A stretch of 64,000 nucleotides of DNA from Dinoroseobacter sp965279125 (GTDB lineage Bacteria > Pseudomonadota > Alphaproteobacteria > Rhodobacterales > Rhodobacteraceae). The position numbers and the translations under genes are program-made. Below, in pieces: positions 34,335 through 43,222 of the stretch; the first letter of the stretch is position 1; each line of letters begins with the position of its first letter. Where the stretch lies: the NCBI GenBank assembly GCA_965279125.1, contig CBDIHL010000037.1, forward strand, positions 1 to 64,000, read 5' to 3'. The notes beneath the pieces are model-generated. The model saw only the letters and a program-made list of their open reading frames with translations. It ran no database searches and was not told where the DNA came from.

Positions 34335-35128
34335 CAGACCACCCAAGCCGCCGGACGTTTCTCAAAGAATGCCGCCAGACCTTCACGGGTCTCGTCGCTG
34401 GCCCAGCGTGCGTTCAGCGCCGCGATCGTCTCATCAATCTGCGCCTCGCTGATTTGCGGGCCAAGTGCCAAAGCCATCGCCTTCGCCTCCGCCACAGCCC
34501 CCGGCGCGCAAGCCAGATAGGGGGCCACCGCCGCCTCGACCGCATCGTCCAGATCGCCCGCGCCCACCACCTGCGCCACCAACCCGATCCTCAGCGCGTC
34601 GGCGTCCCCAAAACGCGCGCTCGACATAAAGACCTCGCGCGTTTGCGGACCCAAACGCGCCGCCACATAGGGCCCAATCGTCGCCGGGATCAGCCCCAAC
34701 TTCGTCTCGGTCAGCCCAAACCGCGCGCCCTGCGCACAAATCGCCATATCGCAGACGCACATCATGCCGATGCCACCGCCATAGGCTTGGCCCTGAACCC
34801 TGCCAATGACTGGCTTCAAAAGCCCATTCCAAGCCCCCAGCATCACCGCCAGCTTTTTGGCCTCGGCTGCACGGATATCCGGCGAGGCTGCCATTTGGTC
34901 CTGCATCCACGCTAAATCGCCCCCCGCGCAAAACGAGCGTCCCGCCCCCGTCAACACCACAACCCGCACGGCATCATTTGCGCCAAGCTGCGCGGCCAGC
35001 GCCGTCAATTCCTCGATCATCCGCCCCGACAGCGCATTATGCTTCTCGGGCCGATCCAACGTCACCAACGCCACGCCGCGCGCGTCCGTCTCCAGCCTCA
35101 AAGTCTCAAACACCGCCCGCTCCTTCAT
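34334..35128 (-). CDS. liuC: Enoyl-CoA hydratase, probably methylglutaconyl-CoA hydratase
   Basis: 264 residues of the crotonase fold. LDRPEKHNALSGRMIEEL, the oxyanion motif GAGRSFCAGGDLAWMQ and KPVIGRVQGQAYGGGIGMM are diagnostic. The glutamate in LTETKLGLIPATIGPYV matches the catalytic region. Family membership is secure; the specific substrate (3-methylglutaconyl-CoA in leucine breakdown) is inferred from its place beside HMG-CoA lyase and methylcrotonyl-CoA carboxylase. Confidence 0.85.
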   Translation of the reverse strand: MKERAVFETLRLETDARGVALVTLDRPEKHNALSGRMIEELTALAAQLGANDAVRVVVLTGAGRSFCAGGDLAWMQDQMAASPDIRAAEAKKLAVMLGAWNGLLKPVIGRVQGQAYGGGIGMMCVCDMAICAQGARFGLTETKLGLIPATIGPYVAARLGPQTREVFMSSARFGDADALRIGLVAQVVGAGDLDDAVEAAVAPYLACAPGAVAEAKAMALALGPQISEAQIDETIAALNARWASDETREGLAAFFEKRPAAWVV

Positions 35129-35135
35129 TGTTCCT

Positions 35136-35155
35136 TAAATATCCCCGCCGGAGGC
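35136..35155 (-). repeat. GCCTCCGGCGGGGATATTTA element, copy 1
   Basis: On the minus strand it lies 8 bases before the liuC ATG and is followed by AAGGAA, the likely ribosome-binding site. It is also the end of a 23-codon frame (35206 to 35135) finishing GASGGDI. It is identical over 20 bases to copy 2. Confidence 0.65.
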
Positions 35156-35230
35156 TCCCAGCTTACCACCAAGCGCGACCGCGCGTTTGAAGTCAAACAC
35201 GCTCATCACGCGGGTCGTGACAAGCACGAC

Positions 35231-36103
35231 CTAAATATCCCCGCCGGAGGCGTCCCCCCGCAAACTCTGCGCAAACCGTCCGGCCTCGGCCACCAACCCC
35301 GCATCAAGCCCGGTCTCAAACCCCCGAGCGTTCACCAGCCCCAGAACCGCCTCACTCGCGACATTGCCCGCAGCCCCCGGTGCATAAGGACAGCCCCCCA
35401 AGCCCCCGACAGAGGCATCAAACACCCGCAGTCCTGCCTCAAGCGCCACCGAAATATTATCAAGCGCCACCCCGCCCGTATCATGGAAATGCCCTGCCAA
35501 CCTATCCGGCCCCGCCACGGGCACCACGGCATCCAGCATGTCAGCCATTGCCGCGACCGAGGCCCGCCCCAGCGTCTCACCCAAGCTCACCTCAAAGCAG
35601 CCCATCTCCAAAAGCGCTTCCGTCACCCGCGCCACATCCTGAGGCGGCGTTGGCCCATCAAACGGACAATCGGTGATGCACGACACATAGCCCCGCACCC
35701 GCAGCCCCCCGGAAAGCGCACCCCTCACCACGGGCGCAAACCGCTCCAAACTCTCGGAGATCGAAGCATTCAGGTTCGCCCGCGAGAACCCTTCGGAAGC
35801 CGACCCGAAAACCGCCACCTCATCCGCGCCCGCCGCCAAGGCCCCCGCCAAGCCTTTGGCGTTTGGCGTCAGCGCACAGTAGCGCACCCCCGGCGCGCGC
35901 GTGATCCCGGCCAGCACCTCGGCCCCGTCGGCCATCTGCGGCACCCATTTGGGCGAGACGAAACTGGCCACCTCAATGCGCGAAAACCCGCAAGCCGACA
36001 GCCGATCCACCAAGGCAATCTTGTCCTCGGTCGAGATAATTCGCGCCTCGTTCTGCAACCCATCGCGCGGGCCCATCTCGACGATTTCGACACGCTCGCT
36101 CAT
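35231..36103 (-). CDS. liuE: Hydroxymethylglutaryl-CoA lyase
   Basis: 290 residues, TIM-barrel aldolase of the last step of leucine breakdown: HMG-CoA to acetoacetate and acetyl-CoA. The metal and substrate motifs are EMGPRDGLQNE near the N-terminus and FHDTGGVALDN. The active-site cysteine loop is VGGLGGCPYAPGAAGNVASE. The C-terminus GDASGGDI and the stop are supplied by an intergenic-type repeat. The start overlaps the upstream GST stop. Confidence 0.93.
   Translation of the reverse strand: MSERVEIVEMGPRDGLQNEARIISTEDKIALVDRLSACGFSRIEVASFVSPKWVPQMADGAEVLAGITRAPGVRYCALTPNAKGLAGALAAGADEVAVFGSASEGFSRANLNASISESLERFAPVVRGALSGGLRVRGYVSCITDCPFDGPTPPQDVARVTEALLEMGCFEVSLGETLGRASVAAMADMLDAVVPVAGPDRLAGHFHDTGGVALDNISVALEAGLRVFDASVGGLGGCPYAPGAAGNVASEAVLGLVNARGFETGLDAGLVAEAGRFAQSLRGDASGGDI
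35232..35251 (-). repeat. GCCTCCGGCGGGGATATTTA element, copy 2
   Basis: It encodes the last residues (ASGGDI) and the stop of HMG-CoA lyase. Copy 1 is 96 bases away in the same orientation. The 76 bases between them are part of a 23-codon frame starting MSVFDFKRAVALGGKLG. Confidence 0.65.
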
Positions 36104-36753
36104 GCCCCCTCCGGCACCGGATAGAAATCCCGGTCATAAAATTCCTGCGCGCCGTCCTTGGCCAGCGCCCGCTGATACGCAGGCCGCGCCTCCATCCGCG
36201 CCTTGTAAGCCTGCAAGCCCGGCCACGGATCGAGCGCCACAAAATAGGGCACCGCCCGCAGGTTAAACCCAAACATCACATCCGCCGCCGAAAACCCCGA
36301 GGGCAACAGCCATTCGCCCGCGACCATCCCATCCATCGCCGCCACCGTATTACGCAATCGCCCCGTCAGCAGTTTGATCACGACAGGCGAGGCCTGCGAC
36401 GGGTCCCGCAAAAACACATGGTTCATGTTCAACTGCTCGATCAGCGAGGCCATCGTCTCGGCAAACCACATAGCTTGAAGATACGCGGTCCGCTCTCCAT
36501 TCCCCGGCGCGCGCCCCAGCCCCGGATACCGCTCGCAGAGCGTCTCGATAATCGCGCCGCTCTCGAACACAGCGCCCCCGTCCACCTCCAGCGCTGGAAC
36601 CCGTCCGGCGGGCGAAACGGCCATCCCCTCGGGCGCGCGCATCGTACCCTGCCGGATCGAGTGCATCACCAAGTCCGCCTCCAACCCCAACTCTTCAAGC
36701 AGCCACAGCACCCGAAACGAGCGCGACATCGGCACGTGATGAAGCCGCATCAT
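36100..36753 (-). CDS. Glutathione S-transferase family protein (first)
   Basis: 217 residues. The N-terminal thioredoxin-like domain is MRLHHVPMSRSFRVLWLLEE, then AGRVPALEVDGGAVFESGAI, with a catalytic serine candidate in MSRSFR. The alpha-helical C-terminal domain includes GEWLLPSGFSAADVMFGF. It overlaps both neighbours by four bases. In this operon it may detoxify or isomerise a CoA-pathway intermediate, which is inference only. Confidence 0.85.
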   Translation of the reverse strand: MMRLHHVPMSRSFRVLWLLEELGLEADLVMHSIRQGTMRAPEGMAVSPAGRVPALEVDGGAVFESGAIIETLCERYPGLGRAPGNGERTAYLQAMWFAETMASLIEQLNMNHVFLRDPSQASPVVIKLLTGRLRNTVAAMDGMVAGEWLLPSGFSAADVMFGFNLRAVPYFVALDPWPGLQAYKARMEARPAYQRALAKDGAQEFYDRDFYPVPEGA

Positions 36754-37451
36754 GCGCCCGCCTCCGGGCAGATCTCGCGCACGACATCAATCGCCGACAG
36801 CGCCTCATACCAAGCCGCCAAGCTCGGGTGTCGATCCAACATTTTGCGCGCCTTATCATAGCGTTGAAAGTAGTCCACCATCGGATAGAGATGCGCATCC
36901 GCAAGGGTCAGCGCCGCGCCGTCCAGCACCAAAGCCTCCGCCGCAATCTGATCCAGCGCCGCCAAAACAGGCTCAGACGCCGCAAGTCCCGCCGCCAGCT
37001 CAGCGGCGTCCGATGCCGCGCGCGCCACGCCCTGCACATAGACTTGCCGCACCATCGGCCAGTAACCATAGCTGTCCGAGATCCCCTGAACCTGCCGCAT
37101 CCGCGCCTTCGCCAACGGTCGAGGCGGGGTTAAAGCGGGCCCCTCAAACCCCGCATCGACATAGTCCAAAATCGCACCCGTCTCGTAGATCTGCGCCTTG
37201 CTATGCACCAGCACCGGAACCCGCCCAAACGGATGCAGCGCGCGCATCGCATCGCACGCGTCCGGATCAAACGGGTTGGCTTCGGCAAACTCAAACGCAA
37301 CGCCTTTCAGGCGCAACCCAAGCCGCGCGGCCCGCGTATAAACGCTCGGCTCAAAGCCATGCAGCACCGGGCGGTTCAAAGCGCGAGCGCCCATTGCAAA
37401 GGCGCAAAGCATCTCCGGGGCGCGGGCCACAGGGCGAACCATACCGTCCAT
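36750..37451 (-). CDS. Glutathione S-transferase family protein (second)
   Basis: The GST fold starts at RPVLHGFEPSVYTRAARLGL, with FGRVPVLVHSKAQIYETGAI and the C-terminal LTLADAHLYPMVDYFQR. The open frame begins at 37451. The first ~20 residues lack homology, so the true start may be the ATG at 37394 or the TTG at 37379; no start has a clear ribosome-binding site. It is not a close duplicate of the adjacent GST. Confidence 0.8.
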   Translation of the reverse strand: MDGMVRPVARAPEMLCAFAMGARALNRPVLHGFEPSVYTRAARLGLRLKGVAFEFAEANPFDPDACDAMRALHPFGRVPVLVHSKAQIYETGAILDYVDAGFEGPALTPPRPLAKARMRQVQGISDSYGYWPMVRQVYVQGVARAASDAAELAAGLAASEPVLAALDQIAAEALVLDGAALTLADAHLYPMVDYFQRYDKARKMLDRHPSLAAWYEALSAIDVVREICPEAGA

Positions 37452-37874
37452 GCGCGCCCAGACAATGCTCGGAACGCGTTTGCCATTTGCGGCGCGAGGC
37501 CGGCGCGTCTTGTCCCGACGCAGCTATTCGTCACCCACGGTCCAGCCCAATGCAGAGCGTCGCAGGCGCATTCCGCCGTCATAACGGTCTTGTCGCCTCC
37601 AACATGGCCCCAGTTCATTTCCGCCCCCACGCCGTGTCTACAGGTCCTTCCCGCAAAGACCGTCTCGTTTGCTTAGCCCCTTCGAGCGCCATCCAGCTCA
37701 GCACACTGGCCATGCGCTCGAGACCCCGGCGCGCCGTTTGTCCCACCATGGCGCTGAAGCAGGCTCCAACAGACTGAACGGCACCGAAAGCCCAGTGCGT
37801 TGGTTCGCCCATCGCAGACAGCGGGCGCAAACGCACACGCCACAGCCCCCGCAAGCGAGAAACGCCCTGCGCGC
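37452..37874 (-). other. Region between mccA and the GST pair, with a possible small ORF
   Basis: Minus-strand frame 37878 to 37615 would encode 87 residues. It begins with a GTG that overlaps the mccA stop (GTGA); residues include LRGLWRVRLRPLSAMGEP. The coupling hints at translation, but there is no recognised domain and it may be chance. Otherwise I see no gene here. Confidence 0.3.
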
Positions 37875-39812
37875 TCACACCTCATCCTCCAACCGCACCA
37901 AACCCGCCTTCGCGCTGACCTGCGCGCCCGCCTCCACCAGCACCTCGGCCACCACGCCGTCGCGTGCGGCCACCAGCGTATGTTCCATCTTCATAGCCTC
38001 AAGCACCGCGAGCGGCGCGCCCTTCGCGACCGCGTCGCCCGAGACAACCATCACCGCCTTCACCAAGCCGGGCATCGGTGCCTCGACGATATTGCCCCCC
38101 AGCCCGACCGCCGCATCGCGCGCCAAGGGGTCCAGCACCTCGAAGCTGACGCCGTACTGCGCGAACACCGTCACTTGTCCGTCCACAGCCATGCTCGCCA
38201 CACCCGGCACCCCGTCAAACCACCAGCGCTCGCCACGTTTGCGCGCCTGAACCCGCGCCGTGCCGAACGCCACATCGCAGGCCTCCGACCCCATCACAGT
38301 GACGCCGACGTCAAACTCCGCATCACCCCGCCGCAACACAACCCGGCTCGTCAACGCGCCCCAGAGCGAGAACCCCATGAACCCATCCCTCGGCTCTAGC
38401 ACGCCCAGCGCTTCCATCGCCGCAAGCGCGACGATCCAATCGGCCAGGTCCGGCACAGCGGTCAGCGCCTCCAGATCGCGTCCGATCAGTCCGGTATCCA
38501 CCTCGCCCGCAGCAAACCCCGCATGATCGCACAGCGCCCCAAGGAACGCCAAGTTCGTCACGGTTCCAGCCACCTGCGTCCCCGCCAAGGCCGCCCGCAT
38601 CTTGCCCAGCGCAATCTCACGCGTGGCCCCATGGGTGATCACCTTCGCGATCATCGGGTCATAGAACGGGCTGATCTCGTCGCCCGTGCGCACACCCGTA
38701 TCCGCGCGGCATCCATCCGCGAACCGCAACTGCGTCAAAGTCCCCGTCGCAGGCAAAAACCCCGCTGGCACGTCCTCCGCATAAAGCCGCGCCTCAAAGG
38801 CGTGGCCGTTGATCGACAACGCCTCCTGCCGCGCGGGCAACGCCTCGCCCGAGGCCACCCGCAATTGCCATTCCACCAGATCGACGCCGGTGATCGCTTC
38901 CGTCACCGGGTGTTCCACCTGTAGCCGCGTGTTCATCTCCATGAACCAGAAGCCATCTGCACACAGCCCATCGGACCCGTCCACGATGAATTCCACCGTG
39001 CCCGCACCCTTATATCCAATCGCTTTGGCCGCGCGCACCGCCGCCTCGCCCATCGCCGCGCGCATCTCGTCCGTCATCCCCGGCGCAGGGGCCTCCTCGA
39101 TCACCTTCTGGTGGCGCCGTTGCAGAGAGCAGTCCCGCTCGAACAGATGCACCGCGTCAACACCATCGCCGAACACCTGAATCTCGATATGCCGCGGAGA
39201 GGTTACGAATTTCTCAACGAGCACATCGCTATTTCCGAACGCGGTTAACGCCTCTGACCGCGTACTCGCCAGCGCCGAGGCAAACCCACCAGCCTCCTCA
39301 ACCAATCGCATCCCCTTGCCGCCGCCCCCTGCGACCGCTTTGATCAATACAGGATAGCCAATGGCGCCCGCCTCGCGCGCCAAAAGTGCATCGTCTTGAT
39401 CCGCTCCGTGATACCCCGGCACCACCGGAACGCCGGCATTCATCATTAACGCCTTGGCCGCGTCCTTCAGCCCCATCGCCCGGATCGCGTCCGAGGATGG
39501 CCCGATAAACACCAACCCAGCCGCCTCCACGGCGTCCACAAAACCAGGGTTCTCCGACAAAAAGCCATAGCCCGGATGCACCGCCTGCGCGCCCGTCGCC
39601 AAGGCCGCCGCGATGATCGCATCGCCGCGCAAATAGCTCTCCGAGGGCGTCGCCCCGCCCAAAGACACCGCCTCATCCGCCATCGAAACATGCCGCGCGC
39701 GCGCATCCACATCCGAGTGCACCGCGACCGAGGCAATGCCCAAACGGCGGCAGGTCTCCATCACGCGGCAGGCAATCTCGCCCCTATTCGCGATCAATAT
39801 CTTGCTAAACAT
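37875..39812 (-). CDS. liuD: Methylcrotonoyl-CoA carboxylase subunit alpha (biotin-containing)
   Basis: 645 residues. Biotin carboxylase domain: MFSKILIANRGEIACRVMET, ATP-grasp loop AVAGGGGKGMRLVEE, EMNTRLQVEHPVTE. The C-terminal biotinyl domain has the attachment site VLEAMKMEHTLVA. Biotin carboxylation feeds the beta subunit; BirA at 10.8-11.6 kb would load the biotin. The ATG at 39812 overlaps the preceding stop (TGATG). The 15-residue longer frame is rejected. Confidence 0.93.
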   Translation of the reverse strand: MFSKILIANRGEIACRVMETCRRLGIASVAVHSDVDARARHVSMADEAVSLGGATPSESYLRGDAIIAAALATGAQAVHPGYGFLSENPGFVDAVEAAGLVFIGPSSDAIRAMGLKDAAKALMMNAGVPVVPGYHGADQDDALLAREAGAIGYPVLIKAVAGGGGKGMRLVEEAGGFASALASTRSEALTAFGNSDVLVEKFVTSPRHIEIQVFGDGVDAVHLFERDCSLQRRHQKVIEEAPAPGMTDEMRAAMGEAAVRAAKAIGYKGAGTVEFIVDGSDGLCADGFWFMEMNTRLQVEHPVTEAITGVDLVEWQLRVASGEALPARQEALSINGHAFEARLYAEDVPAGFLPATGTLTQLRFADGCRADTGVRTGDEISPFYDPMIAKVITHGATREIALGKMRAALAGTQVAGTVTNLAFLGALCDHAGFAAGEVDTGLIGRDLEALTAVPDLADWIVALAAMEALGVLEPRDGFMGFSLWGALTSRVVLRRGDAEFDVGVTVMGSEACDVAFGTARVQARKRGERWWFDGVPGVASMAVDGQVTVFAQYGVSFEVLDPLARDAAVGLGGNIVEAPMPGLVKAVMVVSGDAVAKGAPLAVLEAMKMEHTLVAARDGVVAEVLVEAGAQVSAKAGLVRLEDEV

Positions 39813-40471
39813 CAAGCGTCCCCCAACAGCCGCGCCACGTGTCCCGGCAAAGGCCACGCATCCCGGTCCATCCCGTCCTCAGGCCCCGGTCGCTGCCCGC
39901 GCCACGCATAGGCGTAAAGCTCCGGATGCAACCGCACCTCCATCGCCTCGAGCGCCTCATCGACCTTCGCCTGCGTGTCCGCGATCACATCTTCCAACTG
40001 CCGCGCCTCGCTCTTGCCTGCCAGCAAATGCGCCCGCCCGACCTGTGCCAGCGCCTTGCGCCCAGCCGACAAGGCCACCAGCAGGACCAACTCGCTCGCG
40101 AACCCACCGAGGCCCTTGCCCCACAAATCACGCAACCACCCAAACCAGCCTTGCCCCGATTTGCGATCCGCCTCGGCCTCCAGCTGCACCCTTGCGGCCT
40201 CAAAATCCCGCGCAAAGGCCGCGCGAAACTGGCGCATAAATGCCAGCTGCCCAAAGTCGCGCCGTCCGGCCCAGACCACCAGCCGAGGGCGCACAAAGAG
40301 GCCCTCGCGTGACCGGTCCACAAACTCCGCAAAGTCGAAAACGAAGACATACTCCTCCGCCCCCGGCCCCTGATGGATCACATAGACCGGCACATCGACG
40401 GTCTTGCCAACGCTCGGCATCTGCGCCGAGATCTTGCCCGCGATCGCCCCAAGCCCCAGCCGGTCAATCAT
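39812..40471 (-). CDS. Protein of unknown function between the two MCC subunit genes
   Basis: 219 residues, no recognised family. The N-terminal half has PVYVIHQGPGAEEYVFVFDF, then FVRPRLVVWAGRRDFGQLAF. A helical region, FARDFEAARVQLEAEADRK, is followed by ELVLLVALSAGRKAL (possibly membrane-associated). The tail includes HPELYAYAWRGQRPGPEDGM. It is coupled to mccA by a one-base overlap, so it is probably expressed with the carboxylase. Confidence 0.65.
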   Translation of the reverse strand: MIDRLGLGAIAGKISAQMPSVGKTVDVPVYVIHQGPGAEEYVFVFDFAEFVDRSREGLFVRPRLVVWAGRRDFGQLAFMRQFRAAFARDFEAARVQLEAEADRKSGQGWFGWLRDLWGKGLGGFASELVLLVALSAGRKALAQVGRAHLLAGKSEARQLEDVIADTQAKVDEALEAMEVRLHPELYAYAWRGQRPGPEDGMDRDAWPLPGHVARLLGDA

Positions 40472-40482
40472 CGCGCGTGCCT

Positions 40483-40506
40483 TTCAGGGGTCTCCAAATA
40501 CTCAAA
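40483..40506 (-). repeat. GAGTATTT element (variant b) after mccB
   Basis: On the minus strand TTTGAGTATTTGGAGACCCC then TGAA. It lies 14 bases past the mccB stop and upstream of the 219-residue gene; 22 of 24 bases match 33929-33952. Confidence 0.6.
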
Positions 40507-40520
40507 TTCCACGGCCTGCC

Positions 40521-42126
40521 TCACATCCGGAACACGCCAAAGCGCGTCTCCTCAATCGGCGCATTCAGCGCCGCCCGAAGGCTCAGCCCCAACACGTCCC
40601 GCGTTTTCCGAGGGTCCACGATCCCGTCATCCCAAAGCCGCGCGCTCGCATAGAGCGGGTGCGACTGGCGCTCGAACATCTCCACCGTCGGGGCCTTGAA
40701 CGCAGCCTCCTCCTCGGCCGACCAGTCCCCGCCAGCGCGCTCAATCGCATCGCGCTTCACGGTTGCCAGAACCCCCGCCGCCTGCGCGCCTCCCATCACG
40801 GAAATCCGCGAATTCGGCCACGTCCACAGGAACCTCGGCTGGTACGCACGCCCACTCATCCCATAATTCCCAGCCCCGAATGAGCCCCCCACCAGCACGG
40901 TAATCTTCGGCACCGAGGTCGTCGCCACAGCCGTCACCATCTTGGCACCGTGCCGCGCAATGCCCTCATTTTCATAGGCTTTCCCGACCATAAAGCCGGT
41001 GACGTTCTGCAAGAATACAAGCGGTATACGACGCTGCGCACACAGCTCCACAAAATGCGCCCCCTTCTGTGCGGCCTCGGAAAACAGCACGCCATTATTG
41101 GCAACGATCCCCACATCCATCCCATGGATCTGCGCAAACCCTGTCACCAACGTCTCGCCAAACCGCGCCTTAAACGCGTCAAACCGCGAGCCATCGACCA
41201 GCCGCGCAATCACCTCGCGACTATCATAAGGCGTGCGCAAATCCGCTGGCACCACCCCCAACAACTCGGCAGGGTCATACACCGGATCCTCCCCCCGTAG
41301 GGCGGGGTTCACCCGGCCAACACCGCCCCCGAGTGACCCAACCGCTTGCCGCGCCAACGCGAGCGCATGCGCATCATCTTCGGCCAAATAATCCGCCACC
41401 CCCGACAGCCGCGTATGCACATCGCCGCCGCCCAGTTCTTCCGCCGAGACAACCTCTCCGGTCGCGGCCTTCACGAGCGGCGGCCCCGCCAGAAAAATCG
41501 TCCCCTGCTCCTTCACGATTATCGTCACATCCGACATCGCAGGCACGTAAGCCCCGCCCGCCGTGCAGGACCCCATCACGACCGCGGATCTGCGCAATGC
41601 CCTTCGCACTCATCCGCGCTTGGTTGTAGAAAATCCGCCCAAAGTGGTCGCGATCCGGGAATACTTCATCCTGATTGGGCAGGTTCGCGCCGCCGGAATC
41701 CACGAGGTAGAGGCATGGCAAACGGCACTCCTCGGCAATCTCCTGTGCGCGCAAATGCTTCTTGACGGTGATCGGGTAATAGGTCCCGCCCTTCACGGTC
41801 GCATCATTGCACACGATCATCACATCGCGGCCCATGACCCGGCCAATCCCGGCAATTGCGCCGCCACACGGGGCCGCGTCCTCATAAAGACCATGCCCCG
41901 CGAGCGCGCCGATTTCCAGAAACGAGGACCCCGGATCGAGCAAGCCCGCGACCCGGTCCCGAGGCAACATCTTCCCCCGCGCGACATGCCGGTCCCGAGA
42001 CCTCTTCCCGCCGCCCAAGGCCGCCAATTCCGCTGCCTCAGCCACCTCCGCGAGGGCCGCCAAATGCGCCGCCTCATTGGCCTTAAACGCGTCCGAGGAG
42101 GTCAGGATTTGCGAGCTAAGCTTCAC
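40521..42126 (-). pseudogene. liuB: Methylcrotonoyl-CoA carboxylase subunit beta, one apparent frameshift (probable sequence error)
   Basis: Carboxyltransferase subunit. The first frame runs MKLSSQILTSSDAFKAN to KGIAQI. The second resumes AVVMGSCTAGGAYVPAM and continues through GTIFLAGPPLVKAATGEVV, VANNGVLFSEAAQKGAHF and GAGNYGMSGRAYQPRFL to the stop. Removing one G from the GG at 41586-41587 restores GIAQIAVVMGSC and a 534-residue protein, the usual size. The lesion is a single extra base with no other damage. Confidence 0.9.
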
Positions 42127-42626
42127 CCCTCCAACCCCTCAAACTCCAGATAGAGCGCCTGCTCTGCCGTCAGCCGCATCAGGCACCCCGCAAAGGCCGG
42201 GCTGGCCCCGGTCCCGCCGCCCCATTGCGCGGCCTCATACGAACAGGTCGCATCGCGGTATTCGATCCAGGCGCGCTGCATATCGCGCAGACCCTCCGAG
42301 ACCGAAGGCGCATTCGCCCCCGCCCCCATGTCGAACTCACGAGATCGCGCGCGGGCGGTCTGGTAAACCTCGTTCAACCGCGCATCCCAACTCTCCAACT
42401 CCCGCGCAGCACAACCCGTCAAGACGGGGGTGGCATAGCCCGTCGCCTCGATACAGGCCTCCGCGGCACGGCCGATACATTCCGAACGCTCGGCGATGGT
42501 TTCCGATTCCGCGACACAAACCGAAGTCGGTGCAAAGTCATAGTAGAGGCCGTCGGCGTCCTGAGCAAAAGCAGGACCAGTGCCCAGCAACGCCACACCG
42601 ATCGTTGCAATGAAGAAGTTTCTCAT
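42123..42626 (-). CDS. Lysozyme-inhibitor LprI-like (DUF1311) secreted protein
   Basis: 167 residues with signal peptide MRNFFIATIGVALLGTGPAF. The domain is CAARELESWDARLNEVYQTA, then EGLRDMQRAWIEYRDATCSY and GCLMRLTAEQALYLE, with paired cysteines. This is the LprI/DUF1311 pattern. It is periplasmic. It overlaps mccB by four bases, so it is co-transcribed with leucine breakdown, although its biochemical link is unclear. Confidence 0.75.
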   Translation of the reverse strand: MRNFFIATIGVALLGTGPAFAQDADGLYYDFAPTSVCVAESETIAERSECIGRAAEACIEATGYATPVLTGCAARELESWDARLNEVYQTARARSREFDMGAGANAPSVSEGLRDMQRAWIEYRDATCSYEAAQWGGGTGASPAFAGCLMRLTAEQALYLEFEGLEG

Positions 42627-43222
42627 TCTCGAACCTGCCTTTCAAAATACTTGAGCCGATCACGGTGCACTACCGCGCCCACAATCGCATTGGTCGCGCG
42701 CTCCAACTGCGCGGCATCAACCCCGAAGTCAGCAATATACGGCAAGGCGAGCAAGTCTTGCACCGTCTCAGGCGGCATCGTTTCAACAAGCGGTCCCTCG
42801 ACAATGCGCTCAAACAAGCGCCGACTAAGCTCGTTGAACTCCAATGGATCTACGCGCGGGATCAGTTCTTCGACCATAGCCCTCATCGCGTTCGTTTTTT
42901 CTAGAGCAACTGCTTCAAAAGCGCTGAGGCAAGCATTCGGCGCTTGCGCAACAAGGCAACCGTCTAACGCAGAGAATAGGCAATCTTGGAAAACCCGAGC
43001 CTCTTCCACATTGACCAACATCGGCGCACAGGACGAGTACGGATCACACTCAAGCTGGGGTGCCGAAGTCTGGATATTCATCTGCACCCGCCTGTCAAAA
43101 TCCGAGCCCAAACACGCTCTGAGACTTTGTATCGCAACAGGCTCCGCCTTAGCGTGAGAGCTACCGACTGCGACCATGAAGGCGAGCGCAAAGGCTATAT
43201 GGATGACCGCAACCCCCCTCAC
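42623..43222 (-). CDS. Secreted cysteine-rich protein, unknown
   Basis: 199 residues with a signal peptide (AVIHIAFALAFMVAVGSSHA). Cysteines occur in RACLGSDF, LECDPYSSCAP, QDCLFSALDGCLVA and NACLSAF. The spacing in FQDCLFSALDGCLVAQAPNA recalls the first part of LprI-like proteins, suggesting distant kinship with the adjacent gene. It overlaps both neighbours by four bases. Confidence 0.6.
   Translation of the reverse strand: MRGVAVIHIAFALAFMVAVGSSHAKAEPVAIQSLRACLGSDFDRRVQMNIQTSAPQLECDPYSSCAPMLVNVEEARVFQDCLFSALDGCLVAQAPNACLSAFEAVALEKTNAMRAMVEELIPRVDPLEFNELSRRLFERIVEGPLVETMPPETVQDLLALPYIADFGVDAAQLERATNAIVGAVVHRDRLKYFERQVRE

Noticed and set aside
37376..37630. 84-codon minus-strand frame upstream of the second GST
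   Set aside because: It overlaps the GST frame and the other candidate small ORF, with no homology or ribosome-binding site.
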